Source of the DNA: Ascaphus truei
Taxonomy: Eukaryota; Chordata; Amphibia; Anura; Ascaphidae
Reading direction: 5' to 3'
DNA length: 64,000 bases
NCBI GenBank assembly: GCA_036426205.1
Contig: CM071574.1
Span: forward strand, 15,733,508 to 15,797,507
Both the position numbers and the translations under genes were made by a program. A model generated the notes under the pieces. It did not search any database. It was not told where the DNA came from and saw only the letters and a program-made list of their open reading frames with translations. This document shows, piece by piece, positions 1 through 12,030 of this stretch. The number at the start of each line of letters is the position of its first letter. Position 1 is the first letter of the stretch.

Positions 1-1574
1 ATGTAAGCAAAGTAATGGAGACTTGGATAAATTAACCTCTTTATCTTCCTATTATTGTCCTAATATTTAGTCTCATTGTTTCTTTTCCTCCATGTGATTG
101 CGTGCTATATCTTTGAGGCACAAATGTAAATACAAGATAATATCGCTTTTAAGAAACATAATGGCTTGTTAACTGGGTAATAGCAAGATTAAAGAGGAAC
201 ATATTCTCCTAGAGATACTGTAAACAATAGTCTTATCTAGCAATCGGATTGTGTGGTTTGTGTGAAAACAATGCCATTTGATGCATTAAGATTCCAGTCC
301 CCACCTCCATAAAAATAAATAACATATTAACTGAAATTGTTCAACCTTTAATTATCCCCTATTTATTTACCAAGGGATGGTGGAACCTTCAAATCTAAAC
401 GTAAGGCAAACCAATTTTGCTATTATCAACATGCAGGACCACATTTGACAGATCTTCCTCACAACAGTGGTATCTTTAAAACACAAGAGCTTACTTCCAC
501 TGTATGTGGATGAGCTTCAAAATTGGCTAGTTTCCAATTAAGTCAACACGTACAGACATTTTTGTTGAGTTTGCTCCATTTGTATCCAAGAACATGACGT
601 AAAGAGTTGGTTATATGGAGCACTAACGGGAAGAATTCCTTGAAATGCATTCTATAAAAGGGATAGATCAACTGTCATATTGTTGAAGTCGTGTGCACTA
701 ATTAAACCTCCATGTCCAGGCTGGTATAAAGCTTCTCTGACGAAGAAATGTATGAAATGCATTAAACAGGCGAAAAAAGTTTTCTAACAGCTGATGCAGA
801 TGTTGAAGGACAGAATACTAAATCAGGGCTCAATATTTTATGCATGCAGTTCGCTTGATATATGGCTACCTAAATCAGCTACATTTAGTATTATACTTTC
901 AAACTTGCAACATATGCCAAACGGCCAGAACAATTAGCCTCAGTATTTTAAATAATTTTTGTTCAACTTCCACAACGCTACATCTTTCACTGCTGCAATA
1001 GCCAGAGGGTACAGTGTATAGAGTATACGAGAAATGTACACAAGCACAAAATCCTGCTTTACTTCAATAATTCCACTCATAATTTTGCCCAAATTTCTAC
1101 CAAAATCCCCACAGTGGGCTCCTCTTTCTAAGCTGTAAGAAGCCTGCATCTACCCAAATACAGCGTTCTATATATATTCAATCACAAACAAGCCCAGCCA
1201 AACCTAACGCTAACACATCCTTGCCTGTAACCACTTTTACATTGCTCGCACCACACGCATGCTTATCTGCATCTAAGTATAATAAACAGCCGGTCACTTC
1301 CAAGGCATGGCTATGTGGTACGTTTTGGGAAATGATGCGATGAACCATAATTTGCCTGAACCTAATGATATGCTGCATTCTACCAACCAGAGAAATTAAG
1401 ATTTAATTGGCTTTTGGGGTATGTTTGTGAGCTGATTCCTATCAATTGAGCGAGAAATGATAATCTAATTAACTATTTTGTAAGTCTGAGTTGATTAGAC
1501 AAACCCCTCCCTTAAGTGTTAGTCAAATGCATGTGAATAGGGTACTTAAGTCACTGTAGCATGGCTGATAGCCA
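1..1574. other. AT-rich DNA, no feature recognised
   Basis: I see no gene, repeat boundary or coding-like reading frame here. The short open frames have no recognisable domain and no splice-site context. Confidence 0.5.
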
Positions 1575-1577
1575 TAA

Positions 1578-2477
1578 GGCCTCGGTCCCGCTGCGCTCGT
1601 TGGCGCGGGCGGCCATGTCGCGAGTTCCCCACCAGCAGGGGAATCCTCGCGAGCCGGTCCCGGTCCCCACTGGCTGCACAGCTGATTACACGCTGTGGCG
1701 CGTCAGCCGCTAGGAGACACAACAGAATGGTGTTTCCTAGCGTTGACGCGTCACGTGGTGTGGCTGTGAGCCAATGGGGAGGGGAGGCTGCGGGAGGAGG
1801 AGAGGCTTCGGGGAGCGGGGAGGAGTGTGGAGGGAAAGCAGGTGTGTGTATGTGTGTGCCTGAGTGCGTGCGTGCCTGTCTGTGTGTGTGTGTGTGCCTG
1901 AGTGCGTGCGTGCCTTTCTCTGTGTGTGTGTCTGAGTGCCTGTCTGTGTGTGTGTCTGAGTGCGTGAGTGCCTGCCTCTGTCTGTGTGTCTGTGTGTCTG
2001 TGTGTCTGTGTGTCTGTGTGTCTGTGTGTGTGTGTATGTATGTATGAGTGCGTGTGTGTACTTACCTGCAGCCCGTGGAGGGAGGGGGGGGGAAGAGTAG
2101 CGGGTCCCTCCGCTCAAGCCACGCCCCCCCTCCCTGTCAATCCTCCCCCTCCCGCCCACCTCCCGCTCCGGCTGCAAAAGAGGATGTGTACAGTGCATGC
2201 TTTGCATTGAGCAATGGAGATGGACTATACATTGTAGGGTAAAGCTCTGTTCTTCCTGCCCTGGATGCCAGCACATTAGGGCAGCTGCTGACTTTGTAAC
2301 ATCAACGTCACGTCATGGCCGCGCCCTCCACGTCATGGCCGCACCCCCCGACCCGTTTGGCCACGCCCCCCCGCTCCGACTGAAGTTTCCTGTAGACCGC
2401 AGATCGCGGTACAGTGAGTTGCACGTGCCGCCGGCAAGCAAGCCAGCCGTGCGGACGCGTGCAACGGGACCTTAGCC
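1578..2477. mobile_element. GC-rich Harbinger-type non-autonomous transposon
   Basis: The element is bounded by TAA on both sides (1575-1577 and 2478-2480), fitting the 3-bp TWA target duplication of PIF/Harbinger transposons. Its left end (GGCCTCGGTCCCG) and the reverse complement of its right end (GGCTAAGGTCCCG) form matching terminal inverted repeats. The same ends occur at 10158-10459 and, more loosely, at 53890-54921. The interior is CpG-rich and contains a long TG-rich microsatellite (about 1842-2065). There is no transposase, so it needs a partner element. Superfamily assignment rests on the target duplication and is inference. Confidence 0.65.
1842..2065. repeat. TG/CTG-rich microsatellite
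   Basis: Imperfect TG and TGTCTG tracts on the plus strand. They generate the long low-complexity open frames on both strands, which I do not treat as genes. Confidence 0.9.
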
Positions 2478-2532
2478 TAAGGCTGTGTAACATCAAAAGC
2501 GTCACATCATAAGTGTACATCAAAAGTGTCTA

Positions 2533-4337
2533 TGTAACGGGTATATCCCCCCCCCCAATCGCAGATTCTACTGTGTGGGTGCAGGAACATATATTGTTAC
2601 TCGGTGTGGTGCATACCTGTTGGCTCACAGGAGGGCTGAGCTTCCGCCACGGGGAAACCTGGGGCAATTACACTAGGGATAATACTTACAATAACGAACG
2701 ATGCAGCGCCTCCACCTGCGATGGCTCCCACCAGAGGGGGAGTGGCTCCTCGCAGGACAATCACAATAACACAATAATGATCACATAGACATGAAGGTAT
2801 AATAACTAGTGACTTTACTCACATGTAAGAATAACCTATCACATGCATAACATAACCTGTGTCCCTCTCTAGAGGAGACACCTACTGCGTCACGCAGGAC
2901 GCTTCCCCAACACTAAGTGAGCCCACCCAGTGTCCAGAGAAACCCCACCCAATGTCCCGCACTCTTGCAGAGAGTCAATGGGTGACTGCGCAGTCACAGT
3001 TAATCTAAGGGCCCGTGGTGCACTTATGTATGTAGATAATACCTGCCGAACACTCCGGTGCTCGGGTCAGCAATACTTCGCAAAGGATCAGTCGGGCGAT
3101 GCCTCCTTCTGATCCTCCAACCGAACTCCTTGCACGTGGACCGCTAGAGCAGTCCCACTCCGGAACAGTTTCTGTGGACCCCAACGTGGGTCCAACTGCT
3201 TCACGGAAACAGCACTCTTCACTGTGTCCCTATCTTCCTAAGGGGCACGTGCTACACTATAGGCCATCCCTATAGTGCAGCAACCTGTGGTGGCTTGGGA
3301 AACTCCTATGGGCCTAAAGGGGTAAGGACCAGTCCCACTCCCCTAACTACCCACGTCCCTACAGCCTCACTAATGCTGACAGCCAGCGTGCTGTCAACTA
3401 GGTGCCTGCCTGCCAGACCTCACAGCACTGACCGCTATGACTCTGACAAGGCAGCACTCTAAGCTAAGGGCAGCGTCCCTATCTTGGGCCTCCCTAAGCA
3501 ATTAACCCACTACCCTAGTGGGGGATTGGGGCCTATCTGGGGTGCGGGTACCTATAGGGCCGCAGGAGCTGTACTCGCTCCCTGCGCCCTGCCTTCCCTC
3601 ACAGATTCCCTGCTCCAACTATAACTCCTGAGTGACAGGGTCTCTCTCTCTACAGCAGTCCCTGGCAACACTCTCTCTATCTCAGAGTACTAAGCTACCT
3701 CGGTCCCAGGGGGTGCTGGCCTAATACAGCGAGTCCAGAACTCCTGTACCCTACCTCCTTCCTTGGGCTGCTCCGGTCTCTGACTGCTCTGCATCTGACT
3801 CCAGTGACTCTCTGACTGCTGTCTGCTGTAAGCTCGCCAAATGTATCTATTTCTCCTGGGCTCCCTAAGCCCTATTGTCTCCCTGGTGTCACATGGGGCG
3901 CGCAAAGGCTCTTGGGATATGTAGTCCCAGCTCAGAGCCTTCCCTGGTAGGCTAGGGGTTTGCGGGCTTTCTCTCCCCTGCCCTGCGCGTGCGCAAGCTT
4001 TCCTGGGCTGCCTCGATCTTCCCTGAGCTGTCCCTACTCTCGCGCGAGCTATCCCTGTCTCTGGGGCTCTCCCTACACTATTGGGGCCCTGCGCATGCGC
4101 AACCCGCAGTGCAATAGCGGCGCCCTGCTTCACCGGCCGCCGGGACCTCAGAGACGCGATCGCGGCCTTAGCAACGGCCCGATCGCGATCCCGGCAACCG
4201 GCCGCAGGCAGGAGAAGCCGCGCTGCTCCCTGCTCCAGCCCCCACCTCTGGAAGCAGCCGTCGGGTCTTTCAGCACCCGCGATCGAACTGCGCCAGGGGA
4301 GGGGGGTCTCCAGGAGCCACGGGAGCTCCAGGCTATA
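2533..4337 (-). mobile_element. solo LTR, about 1.8 kb, same family as the 43.8-48.1 kb element
   Basis: It starts TGTAACGGGTAT and ends near GGCTATA, the degraded counterparts of the TGTAACGGG and GGCTACA ends seen at 43831 and 48086. The body aligns by eye with the 46303-48086 LTR. Shared blocks include GGTGTGGTGC, the CACAGGAGG segment, the TACTCTCGCGCGA run, the GCGCATGCGC motifs and the CAACCGGCCGCA segment near the end. Orientation follows that element, read on the minus strand. I find no clear target duplication, so the flanks may be rearranged. The 241-codon open frame inside (3690-4415, minus) lies in LTR sequence and is not called as a gene. Confidence 0.75.
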
Positions 4338-4864
4338 TTTACAAGAGTTAATTTTGGAGGTGAAGATTGGAGGAAGATGTGGACTCTGCATTACAACGTT
4401 GCCACTGTGAGACATTAACTTTTAACATCTGTGATTTATTTGTACACTTTTATCCTCCATTACCTTGGAACTCTCTCCTCCTGCATCTCACTATGCCCTC
4501 CCTATTTCTTTTTCTGTTTAATGTTTCCTCACTCCTTTGTGAGCAGTTCTGTTCTCTACAACATCCCCACTCCCCACTGCACCATTATTTATACACCTCT
4601 CTCCCAACAACTTCTTTACCCCTCGAATAAACTGAAAATTTGCCGCCCCCACATTTTGACGCCCCACGCCCGGGCCTATCGGGCCTAATGGGAAATCCGC
4701 CACTGGGTGCCCTGCAAATGTTCCTACTTTTGAGTTACAAGTCTTCTTTCTTTGACTATAATATGGGTCCTTGCTACTGTAGGTGGACTGACGACACATG
4801 AATTCTACTTAGACTGCAACCACTTTACATAGATATGCCATTCTAGATACAAATGTAGCAAGCA

Positions 4865-5160
4865 TTAGGCTGTGCTTATAATGGCGACACACATGCGCGC
4901 GACGCCGGAACAAACGTATGATGATCAATGAAGGTACACACGGTGCGCGCGAACGCAGCGTCCAGGCATGAGATTTTTTAAAAGATTTCCAAAATAGTTT
5001 TCCCTGTGCGACGGCCTTGTCACGTGAGCGGTTCAGCCAATGGGGGCGAACCACTCACATGACGTCACGCCTCCGCCATGCCTCCCGATGCCTCCAGGTG
5101 GCAGTGCAGGCATCGCACACACCACGCTAGTGATGTCACGCTGTCGCCCGCGCATTCTGC
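4865..5160. mobile_element. degraded Harbinger-type MITE fragment
   Basis: A TTA at 4865-4867 is followed by GGCTGTGCTTATAATGGCG, close to the GGCNGCGCTTATAGTGCC terminal repeat at 30370 and 38902. The GC-rich interior carries the phrase GAGCGGTTCAGCCAATG, and similar wording occurs at 10.3 and 54.1 kb. I cannot find the right terminal repeat, so the right boundary is approximate. Confidence 0.4.
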
Positions 5161-5165
5161 TGGCT

Positions 5166-6099
5166 CTACTTTAAACAAGGCTTAAATGTTTTTGTTGACG
5201 CTGCCACACGCGGTCACTGCACAGCAGGATTAATGTTGAGGGGGTCCCATTCAGAACCATGGACCCCCGCACCATCATCACAGCAGACACTGTCCCCCGG
5301 CACCGTAAACTTGTGTTTGTTTGTCCGGGGCGCCTGGGACAGTAAGCCTTGCTACATCTGCAGCTTAGATTACTGTGTTCCTGGATTTGTTCCCTCATAT
5401 GAGTTTTATTGTTGGCTGTGGTTCATTTCCATCTCCAGGGTATTTTCCTAAAGTTATTGCTTCTTATTTCCTGCTATACAGTGTTAACCATTTTTTCAAG
5501 CAGTTAATTTTCAGTCGGCCAACAGAGAACCTTTTGTGATCATTTAATTAAAAATGGCAATACTTTGCATTAAACGTCTTCCTTATTAACATTGAATTTA
5601 TACTGTGTTTCAAATCTTTAGCAACTTCATTAACCTATATATTAAAAGCTGCTATTCGGCAGGTTTTTGTACTAAAGTGGTATCCTTGATGAATTGTACC
5701 CTTTGGGTTTTAGCCCAGGGTTTTACTATGAAATAGCAATTGTGCACTTTCTATTCAGGGAAGCAATATATAAATAAATGAACTTCAAAAACACAGTCAG
5801 AAGAGCTTACAACATTATCTCTGTTTACTGTCATATTACTACTAGCAGATTAACTGCTCGGTTTCTATTAAGCACAGAGTATTTCTAAAAGCCTTTTAGT
5901 AAGTGTGAGAATAACATTTGTCTCTATGAATTATTACTCTATGTGATGTCTGATGTGATGTCTGTGTATCTAAGGTAAATGTTTAGTTTAAATATGAGTG
6001 TTCCCAAGACTTCAGCATGCTAGTGGCTATTGTATTAACCTTTTATCTCTGAGATATTTGTTCATATGGATACTTTCACTATTAATCTTTGCTCTTATA
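5166..6099. other. AT-rich DNA, no feature recognised
   Basis: No repeat boundary or coding signal seen. It ends at the target duplication of the next LTR. Confidence 0.5.
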
Positions 6100-6103
6100 T
6101 AAC

Positions 6104-6880
6104 TGTAGCAGAGTTCCCCTCCTTACCTCCGGTGAGGGGAAACTGCAGAAGTGCCTCCTGGACTAGGCCTAGGTTTACCCCTTAGGTCCCAGCTAGGCCC
6201 TGAGTCACTACAGTGCAGTGTTGCAGGAAAGGCCCTAGATAGGGATGCTTCCCCTTTAGTTTATGATAGTGCTGTCACACTGGTGACGGGACGGACACGG
6301 GGTGCTCTGTGGTCTGGGACCAGGCAACAGGCCCAAATAGACATTAGGCGAGACACTCCAGCTGGAGCACGCCTCACACAGTGGATCAGGACGCATAAGG
6401 AGAGAGGGGATTGTTGGACGCCCTATGTTGTGGGACCCGATTGATCCGTTATTTAATCGGCGGTACCTGGGTACAAGAGTGCCCAGGGAGGTATTAAGTG
6501 CACCAACAGTTCACAGGGGTAGCACTACCTCATACATTGGGTAGGACACCAGGTTTATTGGTGCCACCGCACCCTCCATACTTTGGGGGAACTACCAAGG
6601 TTGGGCTACTTGGTATAACCTGGCGGGAAGTACCCTTGTTAGTGTGGTTGTATTGCATATGTGTTAGTAAATATTAGTTATATACCTGTGTGCGTATTAT
6701 TTGATACTCTATTGGTTCCTGGGAGGGGTAATCCCACCAACGCTGGGATCCCTCATAGGTGGATGCGCTGTACCGAGATGAGAAAGAGCTCACCACAGGC
6801 TCCCAGCGGCGGAGGCGTAGGACTACTGTGAACAACAGGTATAGCCGCACGCGTCGTTTCCCTTAGTCATAAGGGCTACA
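6104..6880 (+). mobile_element. solo LTR, 777 bp, exact 4-bp target duplication
   Basis: The sequence runs from TGTAGCAGAGTTCCCC to AAGGGCTACA, the TG...CA ends of an LTR, and is flanked by TAAC at 6100-6103 and 6881-6884. A 4-bp duplication suits Gypsy-type (Metaviridae) LTR elements. No internal region remains, so this is the product of LTR-LTR recombination. The TGTAGC start is shared with the LTRs at 60508 and 48086 (minus), suggesting related but distinct families. The plus orientation is based on that start and is tentative. The 97-codon frame at 6151-6444 lies inside and is not a gene. Confidence 0.8.
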
Positions 6881-6884
6881 TAAC

Positions 6885-7739
6885 ATTTTACCCCAGTTTG
6901 AGTATAACCACATTACTCCAATTTCTGAGGAGACCCTTGTTCCCAAATTATTGGCCACCGAGGTCACTCACACAATGTAAGTAATAAGTAAGAAAAATTA
7001 CATTGTAATGTTCTGTTGGCTCCCAGAGCAAGTCTAACACTGGTGGTAACGCTCCTGGATAAGTATTCCTGTGCAAGAGTTTTAAAAGGTGAAACCGCAA
7101 TCCCACCATTTTGAACTCCCTTTTTGTTTCACAGAATGAGAACAGTGGTCCTCTGGAGTTGAACCATGTTAATTTCAGCTTTGGTCAACCCTTCCCCAGT
7201 TCCCAAGATGCTTACTGGCATTACTGCTTGGTTCTCCCAGGAATTTAAATAGTCACCCAAGTAGAAGCCTCAACAAATGACGTCGCAGTTTTCTATTGGC
7301 TCACGGTGGGACTCACAAGGTTTGAATGGCCATTGTGTAACCCCTGGAGGGACTGTACCTTGGAAACCAAGGTCCCCCGAACTAAAAATAGTTGAGCAAA
7401 CTGCACCCCATGAGTCAAAATTACATCTATAAATATTTAACCATATTCTGTAGAAGGAAAAGGTAAGATTTACCTCTCCATCAGGCAGAGGGGTAAAGTA
7501 AAATTCTTCACCTAATGTACCTGCTAAGCAAACCGTTTATTATTTTGACTTTAATACAGATGGATTTCTCAGTATCTGACAAATGGGGAAAAGTTATTAC
7601 AACATCTTTGTACATAGTGTTCTTTTGAAACAGCTTTACCTCATGAATAAAGTAATGATTAACATGCTGACTACATAATCCTATAACATCAGGTTTAAGA
7701 ATTTCTGAAAAATAGCTCAGTTAACTAACAGCGTTTACA
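6885..7739. other. no feature recognised
   Basis: AT-rich with a few CpG-containing stretches. I see no boundary, tail or coding signal. Confidence 0.45.
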
Positions 7740-7921
7740 GAGGCACCGCACTCTTCCCCACAACATTTTAATTAAATGCCGGGGGAGGCTGCGAGGCCTC
7801 TGTAACTCTCTTACCTGCACTCCGCTGGCTCTTTGGCGACGTGTCGCCATGACAACATGGTGTCAAACGACGCCGCGGGGTCAAATGTCAACGTGTTACC
7901 ATGGCAACGCGACATCACATG
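7740..7921. mobile_element. internal fragment of the CAGGGGTGCGCAAACT hAT family
   Basis: The stretch from GGCACCGCACTCTTCCCC through the ATGGCAACGC segment aligns by eye with the interior of the complete element at 23369-24104. Both terminal repeats are missing, so this is a fragment. Confidence 0.6.
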
Positions 7922-8409
7922 ACTTGGTTGTTGTCCAAGTCATATTATAATACATTTCACATCAAGAAAATGTTCTGGGTATTTCTGGCAAAGAATGTGT
8001 CTATTTTACTTTCACAACCTGTTAGGAAATAAAAGAAAATTTTGAATTTTCCCACAACTACCCTTGCAAAATGATTTATGCAATATGATAAAAGCATTTT
8101 ATTATGTGTTAGCATTTTACTGGGCCGTTTAATCGCTATGCAACATGTCTAGACATTTCAACAGAGAAGTTCAGACATTTGTTAACTCGAAATTCCAATT
8201 CATATTTATAATTTTCTTAAGCAAACGCTGTTATGCGTTGAATATTTATATTATAGTTTTAGTTGCTTTACTGCAGCTGTTTATATGTATTAGACAAAAG
8301 GAAGACTCTTTCATCTGCATATAGCAGACATGCTTTTCCGTTAGTCTTTTCTAATACAATTACAAGTGATAGAAAAGTTCAGTAGTTCATTCATTTAGTT
8401 AACCACTTC

Positions 8410-8640
8410 AGACTAACTGTATGTATGTATGTTTTTATTTATATAGCTCCATTAGTGTACATAGCGCTTCACATTAGTAATACACATGACAATCATATAA
8501 ATAACAAATAATACAAATAACAGATCATGGGAATAAGTGCTTCAGACATAAAAGTAACATTTCAGAAGAGTAGTCCCTGCTCCGGGGAGCTTACAATCTA
8601 ATTGGTGGGGAGAACGTACAGAGACACTAGGAGGGCATTC
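8410..8640 (-). mobile_element. L2-like LINE 3' UTR and microsatellite tail
   Basis: On the minus strand it runs from TAAGCTCCCCGGAGCAGGGA to GCTATATAAATAAAAACATA and a short CATA repeat. Small terminal repeats after a GCGCTATATAAATAAA-like end are typical of L2-type LINE tails. A second copy of the same tail lies at 33808-34115. It follows directly from the reverse-transcriptase remnant to its right. Confidence 0.75.
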
Positions 8641-8647
8641 AGGTAAT

Positions 8648-9254
8648 TGCGTCTGCAGGGGGCCAAGCTTTATGTATCGTGTATAGTATTAGCCACAGTG
8701 TTATGTTTAAGTACAGTATGCTTCATTAAGCAAGTGTGTCTTAAGTGTGTCTTAAGGTGGGTCTTAAAGGTGGATAGAGAGTGTGCTAGTCGGGTGTTGA
8801 GAGGAAGGGCATTCCAGAGGTGTGGGGCAGTCAGTGAGAAGGGTTTAAGGCGGGAGAGGGCTTTAGATACAAAGGGGGTAGAGTGAAGACATCCTTGAGC
8901 AGAACGCAAGAGTCGGGATGGTGCATTGCGAGAAATTAGGGCTGAGATGTAAGTAGGAGCAGAAGAGTGTAAAGCTTTAAAAGTGAGGAGGAGAATTGAG
9001 TGCGAGATGCGTGATTTGATAGGAAGTTAGGAGAGTGATTTCAGCAGGGGAGACACTGAGACAGATTTCGGAAATAGTAGAGTGATTCTGGCAGCAGCGT
9101 TTAGGATAGATTGTAGGGGAGACAGGTGAGAGGCAGGAAGGCCGGACAGCAGGAGGTTAGAGTGATCGAGACGGGAGAGAATGAGGGCCTGAGTCAGAGT
9201 TTTAGCAGTCAAGCAACAGAGGAAAGGGCGTATCAGTGAGGCCTTAGTGACCAA
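8648..9254 (-). pseudogene. 5'-truncated, broken LINE reverse transcriptase (C-terminal part)
   Basis: Two minus-strand open frames (9027-9254 and 8670-8909) give consecutive pieces of the C-terminal part of a non-LTR retrotransposon reverse transcriptase. The first contains LSRLDHSNLLLSGLP and LQSILNAAARI; the second contains APHLWNALPLNTRLAHSLS and THLKTHL. These blocks are characteristic of L2/CR1-type and related LINE proteins. Between them the frame reads SLS-stop-LPIKSR, one in-frame TAA where intact relatives read through. The endonuclease and catalytic RT motifs are absent, so this is a 5'-truncated dead copy, as left by incomplete target-primed reverse transcription. The matching 3' UTR lies just downstream on the minus strand (8410-8640). 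Confidence 0.85.
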
Positions 9255-9647
9255 AATGGTGGTGCTTTGGGAAGCTGACGTATTTCAGACTTCCCCAAGT
9301 GGTGTCGGGACTGGGAGTGATGTGTTAAATAGCTAGTAAAAGAAAATCAACAACAAATTACAGTCTTCCCACAGCAAAATGAATGCAATAATGGTACACA
9401 AATCAACTCAAAATGAATTAAAGAAAACCTCCTATTAAAAGCAATGTGTTTATATTGTATTCTTGGGAAGCCAACTATGTAGTTACTTACTGTACGTATT
9501 CCAATTTTATTTAGATGGCACCAATAATGAACACAACGCAATGTCCCCCAGTGATTACAATTTGCCAAAAGGTCTCTGACCCCAACAAATTCACTCAAAA
9601 TTGCTTCGCTATATAAAGACTTTAGATATGATGCATATACTGTAAGC

Positions 9648-9830
9648 CAAGGGTTATTAGCTCCAGTCCTCTCAATACTCACCAACAGGTCAGGTTCTAA
9701 ACATACCATGCTTCAGCACAGGCAGATCAATCAGTGGCTCAGTCAAAGACTGAGCCACCTCTGCTGAGGCAGGGATATCCTGAAAACCTGACCTGTTGTG
9801 GGGTCTTGAGACTGGAGTTGAGAACCCCTG
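9648..9830. mobile_element. palindromic hAT-type MITE
   Basis: The left end CAAGGGTTATTAGCTCCAG and the right end GTTGAGAACCCCTG form inverted repeats that continue inward as a long foldback (CTTCAGCACAGG against TGCTGAGGCAG). Flanks CTGTAAGC and CTTTAAGC are an 8-bp target duplication with one mismatch, as expected for hAT. Other members lie at 27558, 36910, 41008, 42191, 48275, 56685, 59494 and 60217. Confidence 0.85.
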
Positions 9831-10116
9831 CTTTAAGCCATTGCCACACAACACTGTATATATTGTCATTTTCACAGTATTTAAAGGCAACTTTCCCAAA
9901 CGTTTCTGTGTTTTCTGGGAAATCTACACGAGTTCCATGTTTTTCTCAAACTAATTAGTGCTATTTAAGCTCACTTTTGCTAATGTAAAGCTTTCTTTAA
10001 TAGTTAATACAAATGTTTTGGAAGTACACAGGCTACACATCTCTACTTAGTGATATGGTCAGTACATTTTGGCGAGGGTACTAGAATCATGTTCCAATGG
10101 TATTAGCCTGTTGAGT

Positions 10117-10143
10117 TAATAAGTAATAGATAAAAACAGAGCA
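10117..10143. repeat. left inverted copy of the 11994-12028 segment
   Basis: TAATAGATAAAAACAGAGCA is nearly the reverse complement of the plus-strand segment at 11994-12028. The two lie about 1.85 kb apart and may be the arms of one foldback element opened by later insertions. Confidence 0.55.
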
Positions 10144-10157
10144 CTACTGCTGCCTTA

Positions 10158-10459
10158 GGCCAGGTCCCCACTGGCTACTGCAGCGCCCGCTGCGAGGGCC
10201 CACTGCGAGGGGGGGGCGCTGCGCTCTGCCGACAGTGACTCCTGATCGCAAGAGAATTGTGATCAGGAGTCGCGACGGAGCGCTAAGCCACGCCCCCTGG
10301 CGGTTCAGCCAATGAGCGTCACGGCCGCGCCCCCGTCCCTCCCCCGTCACGCCCCACCCCTGTCTTTTGGTCTGCAGTTCCCTGCAGACCAGGGGAATCG
10401 GCTGCATGCGCTGCCAGTCTCGCGGGCGCGCGTGCAGCGGAGGTACTGGGGCCTCAGCC
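10158..10459. mobile_element. GC-rich Harbinger-type MITE
   Basis: Flanked by TTA at 10155-10157 and 10460-10462. The ends GGCCAGGTCCCC and GGGGCCTCAGCC are imperfect terminal inverted repeats, matching the element at 1578-2477. The interior is CpG-rich and contains an internal hairpin around CTCCTGATCGCAAGAG and its mirror. It has no coding capacity. Confidence 0.7.
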
Positions 10460-10939
10460 TTAATCTGGGACAAAGGGCCCAGTAACGTGACAGAGGTATC
10501 ACAATATGTAATCATATTGATAAAGATCTGGACAGTTTGTCCTTTATTGTTTGGTTATATATAATAGTTTATGAGAACATGTGAGAGTATTTTTATTTGT
10601 TCTGGAGACAGGACTGATTATATTTATAGAAGTTTGTACTTTTCCTGTTTCATAAAATAGTAGGAACTCATACTTGTATAGATATACTGATTAAGACCAT
10701 TCTACCTCATATGATTGCTTTAGGGTTGATGACAGGGTATTAATTAAAGAAAGAAGTTATTGTATATAACATTTACAACTCACTTTATTGTCCTTCCCCC
10801 TGGCATATGAATTTATTGTCTGTAGTCTATATTTACAGGAGGTTACACCTCATGTTGCTTTAAATCTGCAGTTCAAGCAATATCCTACACTTGTGTTTCT
10901 TTTAAATAAATCAGTTCTGTACTACGAGCAAATACTTGT

Positions 10940-11012
10940 AGCATTAAAAAAAAATTAAGACATTTTAAATGTATTATAATGTAATATAATATAATGTATT
11001 ATAATGTATAAT
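10940..11012. repeat. AT-rich tandem repeat (TAATGTATTA type)
   Basis: Short tandem copies of TATTATAATG/TAATATAATA follow an A-tract. Simple-sequence DNA. Confidence 0.75.
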
Positions 11013-11865
11013 TTTGGTTCTATAGAAACCATTTACAAAGTCACACCCCCTTCCCCTTCTGAGACAGGCTCTGGCTCTTGAGCCCTGTCCTCTTTCTAGC
11101 AGTGCACCAATTGTATCTAGTAACTGCCTGGTCACATGATCTTACACACACAACTTTGCATTGTGGGTACTGTTTTGCAGCAGTAACAGTGATATGAAGA
11201 ACCCTGAGACGAATCTTCAGCGATCGATTACAGGAGAACAGATCGATCTGCAACTTAGGTAATCACTTGTCAGTGTGCAGATTGTATTATTGCACACATT
11301 GAATGAAAAAAAAAATGTAAACAGCAGCTTGAACTATAGCTTTAAGTTTGGTGTTCACTAAACATACATATAGTTATGGATTTTATTTCCACATCTATGG
11401 CCCACTTTATACTGTTTTTTTGTTTGTTTGTGGAGTTCTTATTATGTTTGTGTTGTCAGGAATGTTTTTGTTGTTCCCAATAAAGTTCTCTTTGTTGTAT
11501 TGTGGGCGTGCACGTCATGCGTTCAGCGTGCGTCCCCGGGTCACGTCACGCGACGACGTCACGAGCAGGACAGACTCTTGGGGGTGTGCCAGACGCGGGG
11601 CTGTCATCTGCTTCAGGCAGGGATGGCATGCGAGGTGTCTCTGCCTGGTGCGCGATGACACCTTGCGTTAGGTGGGGCTTGATGACGCATCACGTGCTCA
11701 GACGTTGGGGGCACGCGCGGGACGCACTGATGTCATGCCCTGGGCGCCGTGGAGGATGGGGGGAGTCTCGCAGGCATGTTCAATAATTGGTTATTGTGAT
11801 TAATTATGGGCGTATAAATATATAATTTATAAAAATAAATATATTCCTGGCATATTTGTATGTGT

Positions 11866-11902
11866 ACCTTGATAAAGTGCTACGGAGTGAAACGCGTTGG
11901 TT
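11866..11902 (+). ncRNA. hammerhead-like motif, copy a (degenerate)
   Basis: Order of parts: ACC, core-like TTGATAA, one extra A, a weak hairpin, GAAA (11889-11892), palindrome ACGCGT, T, then GGT pairing back with ACC. Compared with the hammerhead box CTGANGA it has C3 and G8 changed, and stem II is poorly paired, so I would not expect self-cleavage. An AATAAA follows at 11938-11943 and a GTGCTCTGTTATTT end near 12005. See the other copies at 26.09, 27.79, 28.84, 32.74, 38.20, 50.69, 61.73 and 63.26 kb. Confidence 0.4.
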
Positions 11903-12030
11903 GGGGCGACACCTTTGCTTTTTTTGTCTATATGACCAATAAATAACTTGTTATGGAATACGCACTCTCAGACTTTTTACTTTTGTTCTAGTTGTAGTGC
12001 TCTGTTATTTCATCTATTACTGCTTCTATC
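11903..12030 (+). mobile_element. 3' part of hammerhead-bearing element, copy a
   Basis: Downstream of the motif comes a pyrimidine run, AATAAA, then GTAGTGCTCTGTTATTTCAT. The last segment is mirrored at 10117-10143. The right boundary is approximate. Confidence 0.45.

Noticed and set aside
1737..2276. 179-codon Thr/His-rich open frame
   Set aside because: It is the complement of a TG microsatellite; low complexity and no domain.
3690..4415. 241-codon minus-strand frame
   Set aside because: It lies wholly inside the 2533-4337 solo LTR, has no recognisable domain, and overlaps other frames of similar length.
6849..6860. GCACGCGTCG as another ACGCGT motif
   Set aside because: No GAAA, core box or hairpin is next to it; it is inside a solo LTR.
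8670..8909. 79-codon frames on both strands as small genes
   Set aside because: The minus frame is the C-terminal piece of a LINE reverse transcriptase; the plus frame is its shadow.
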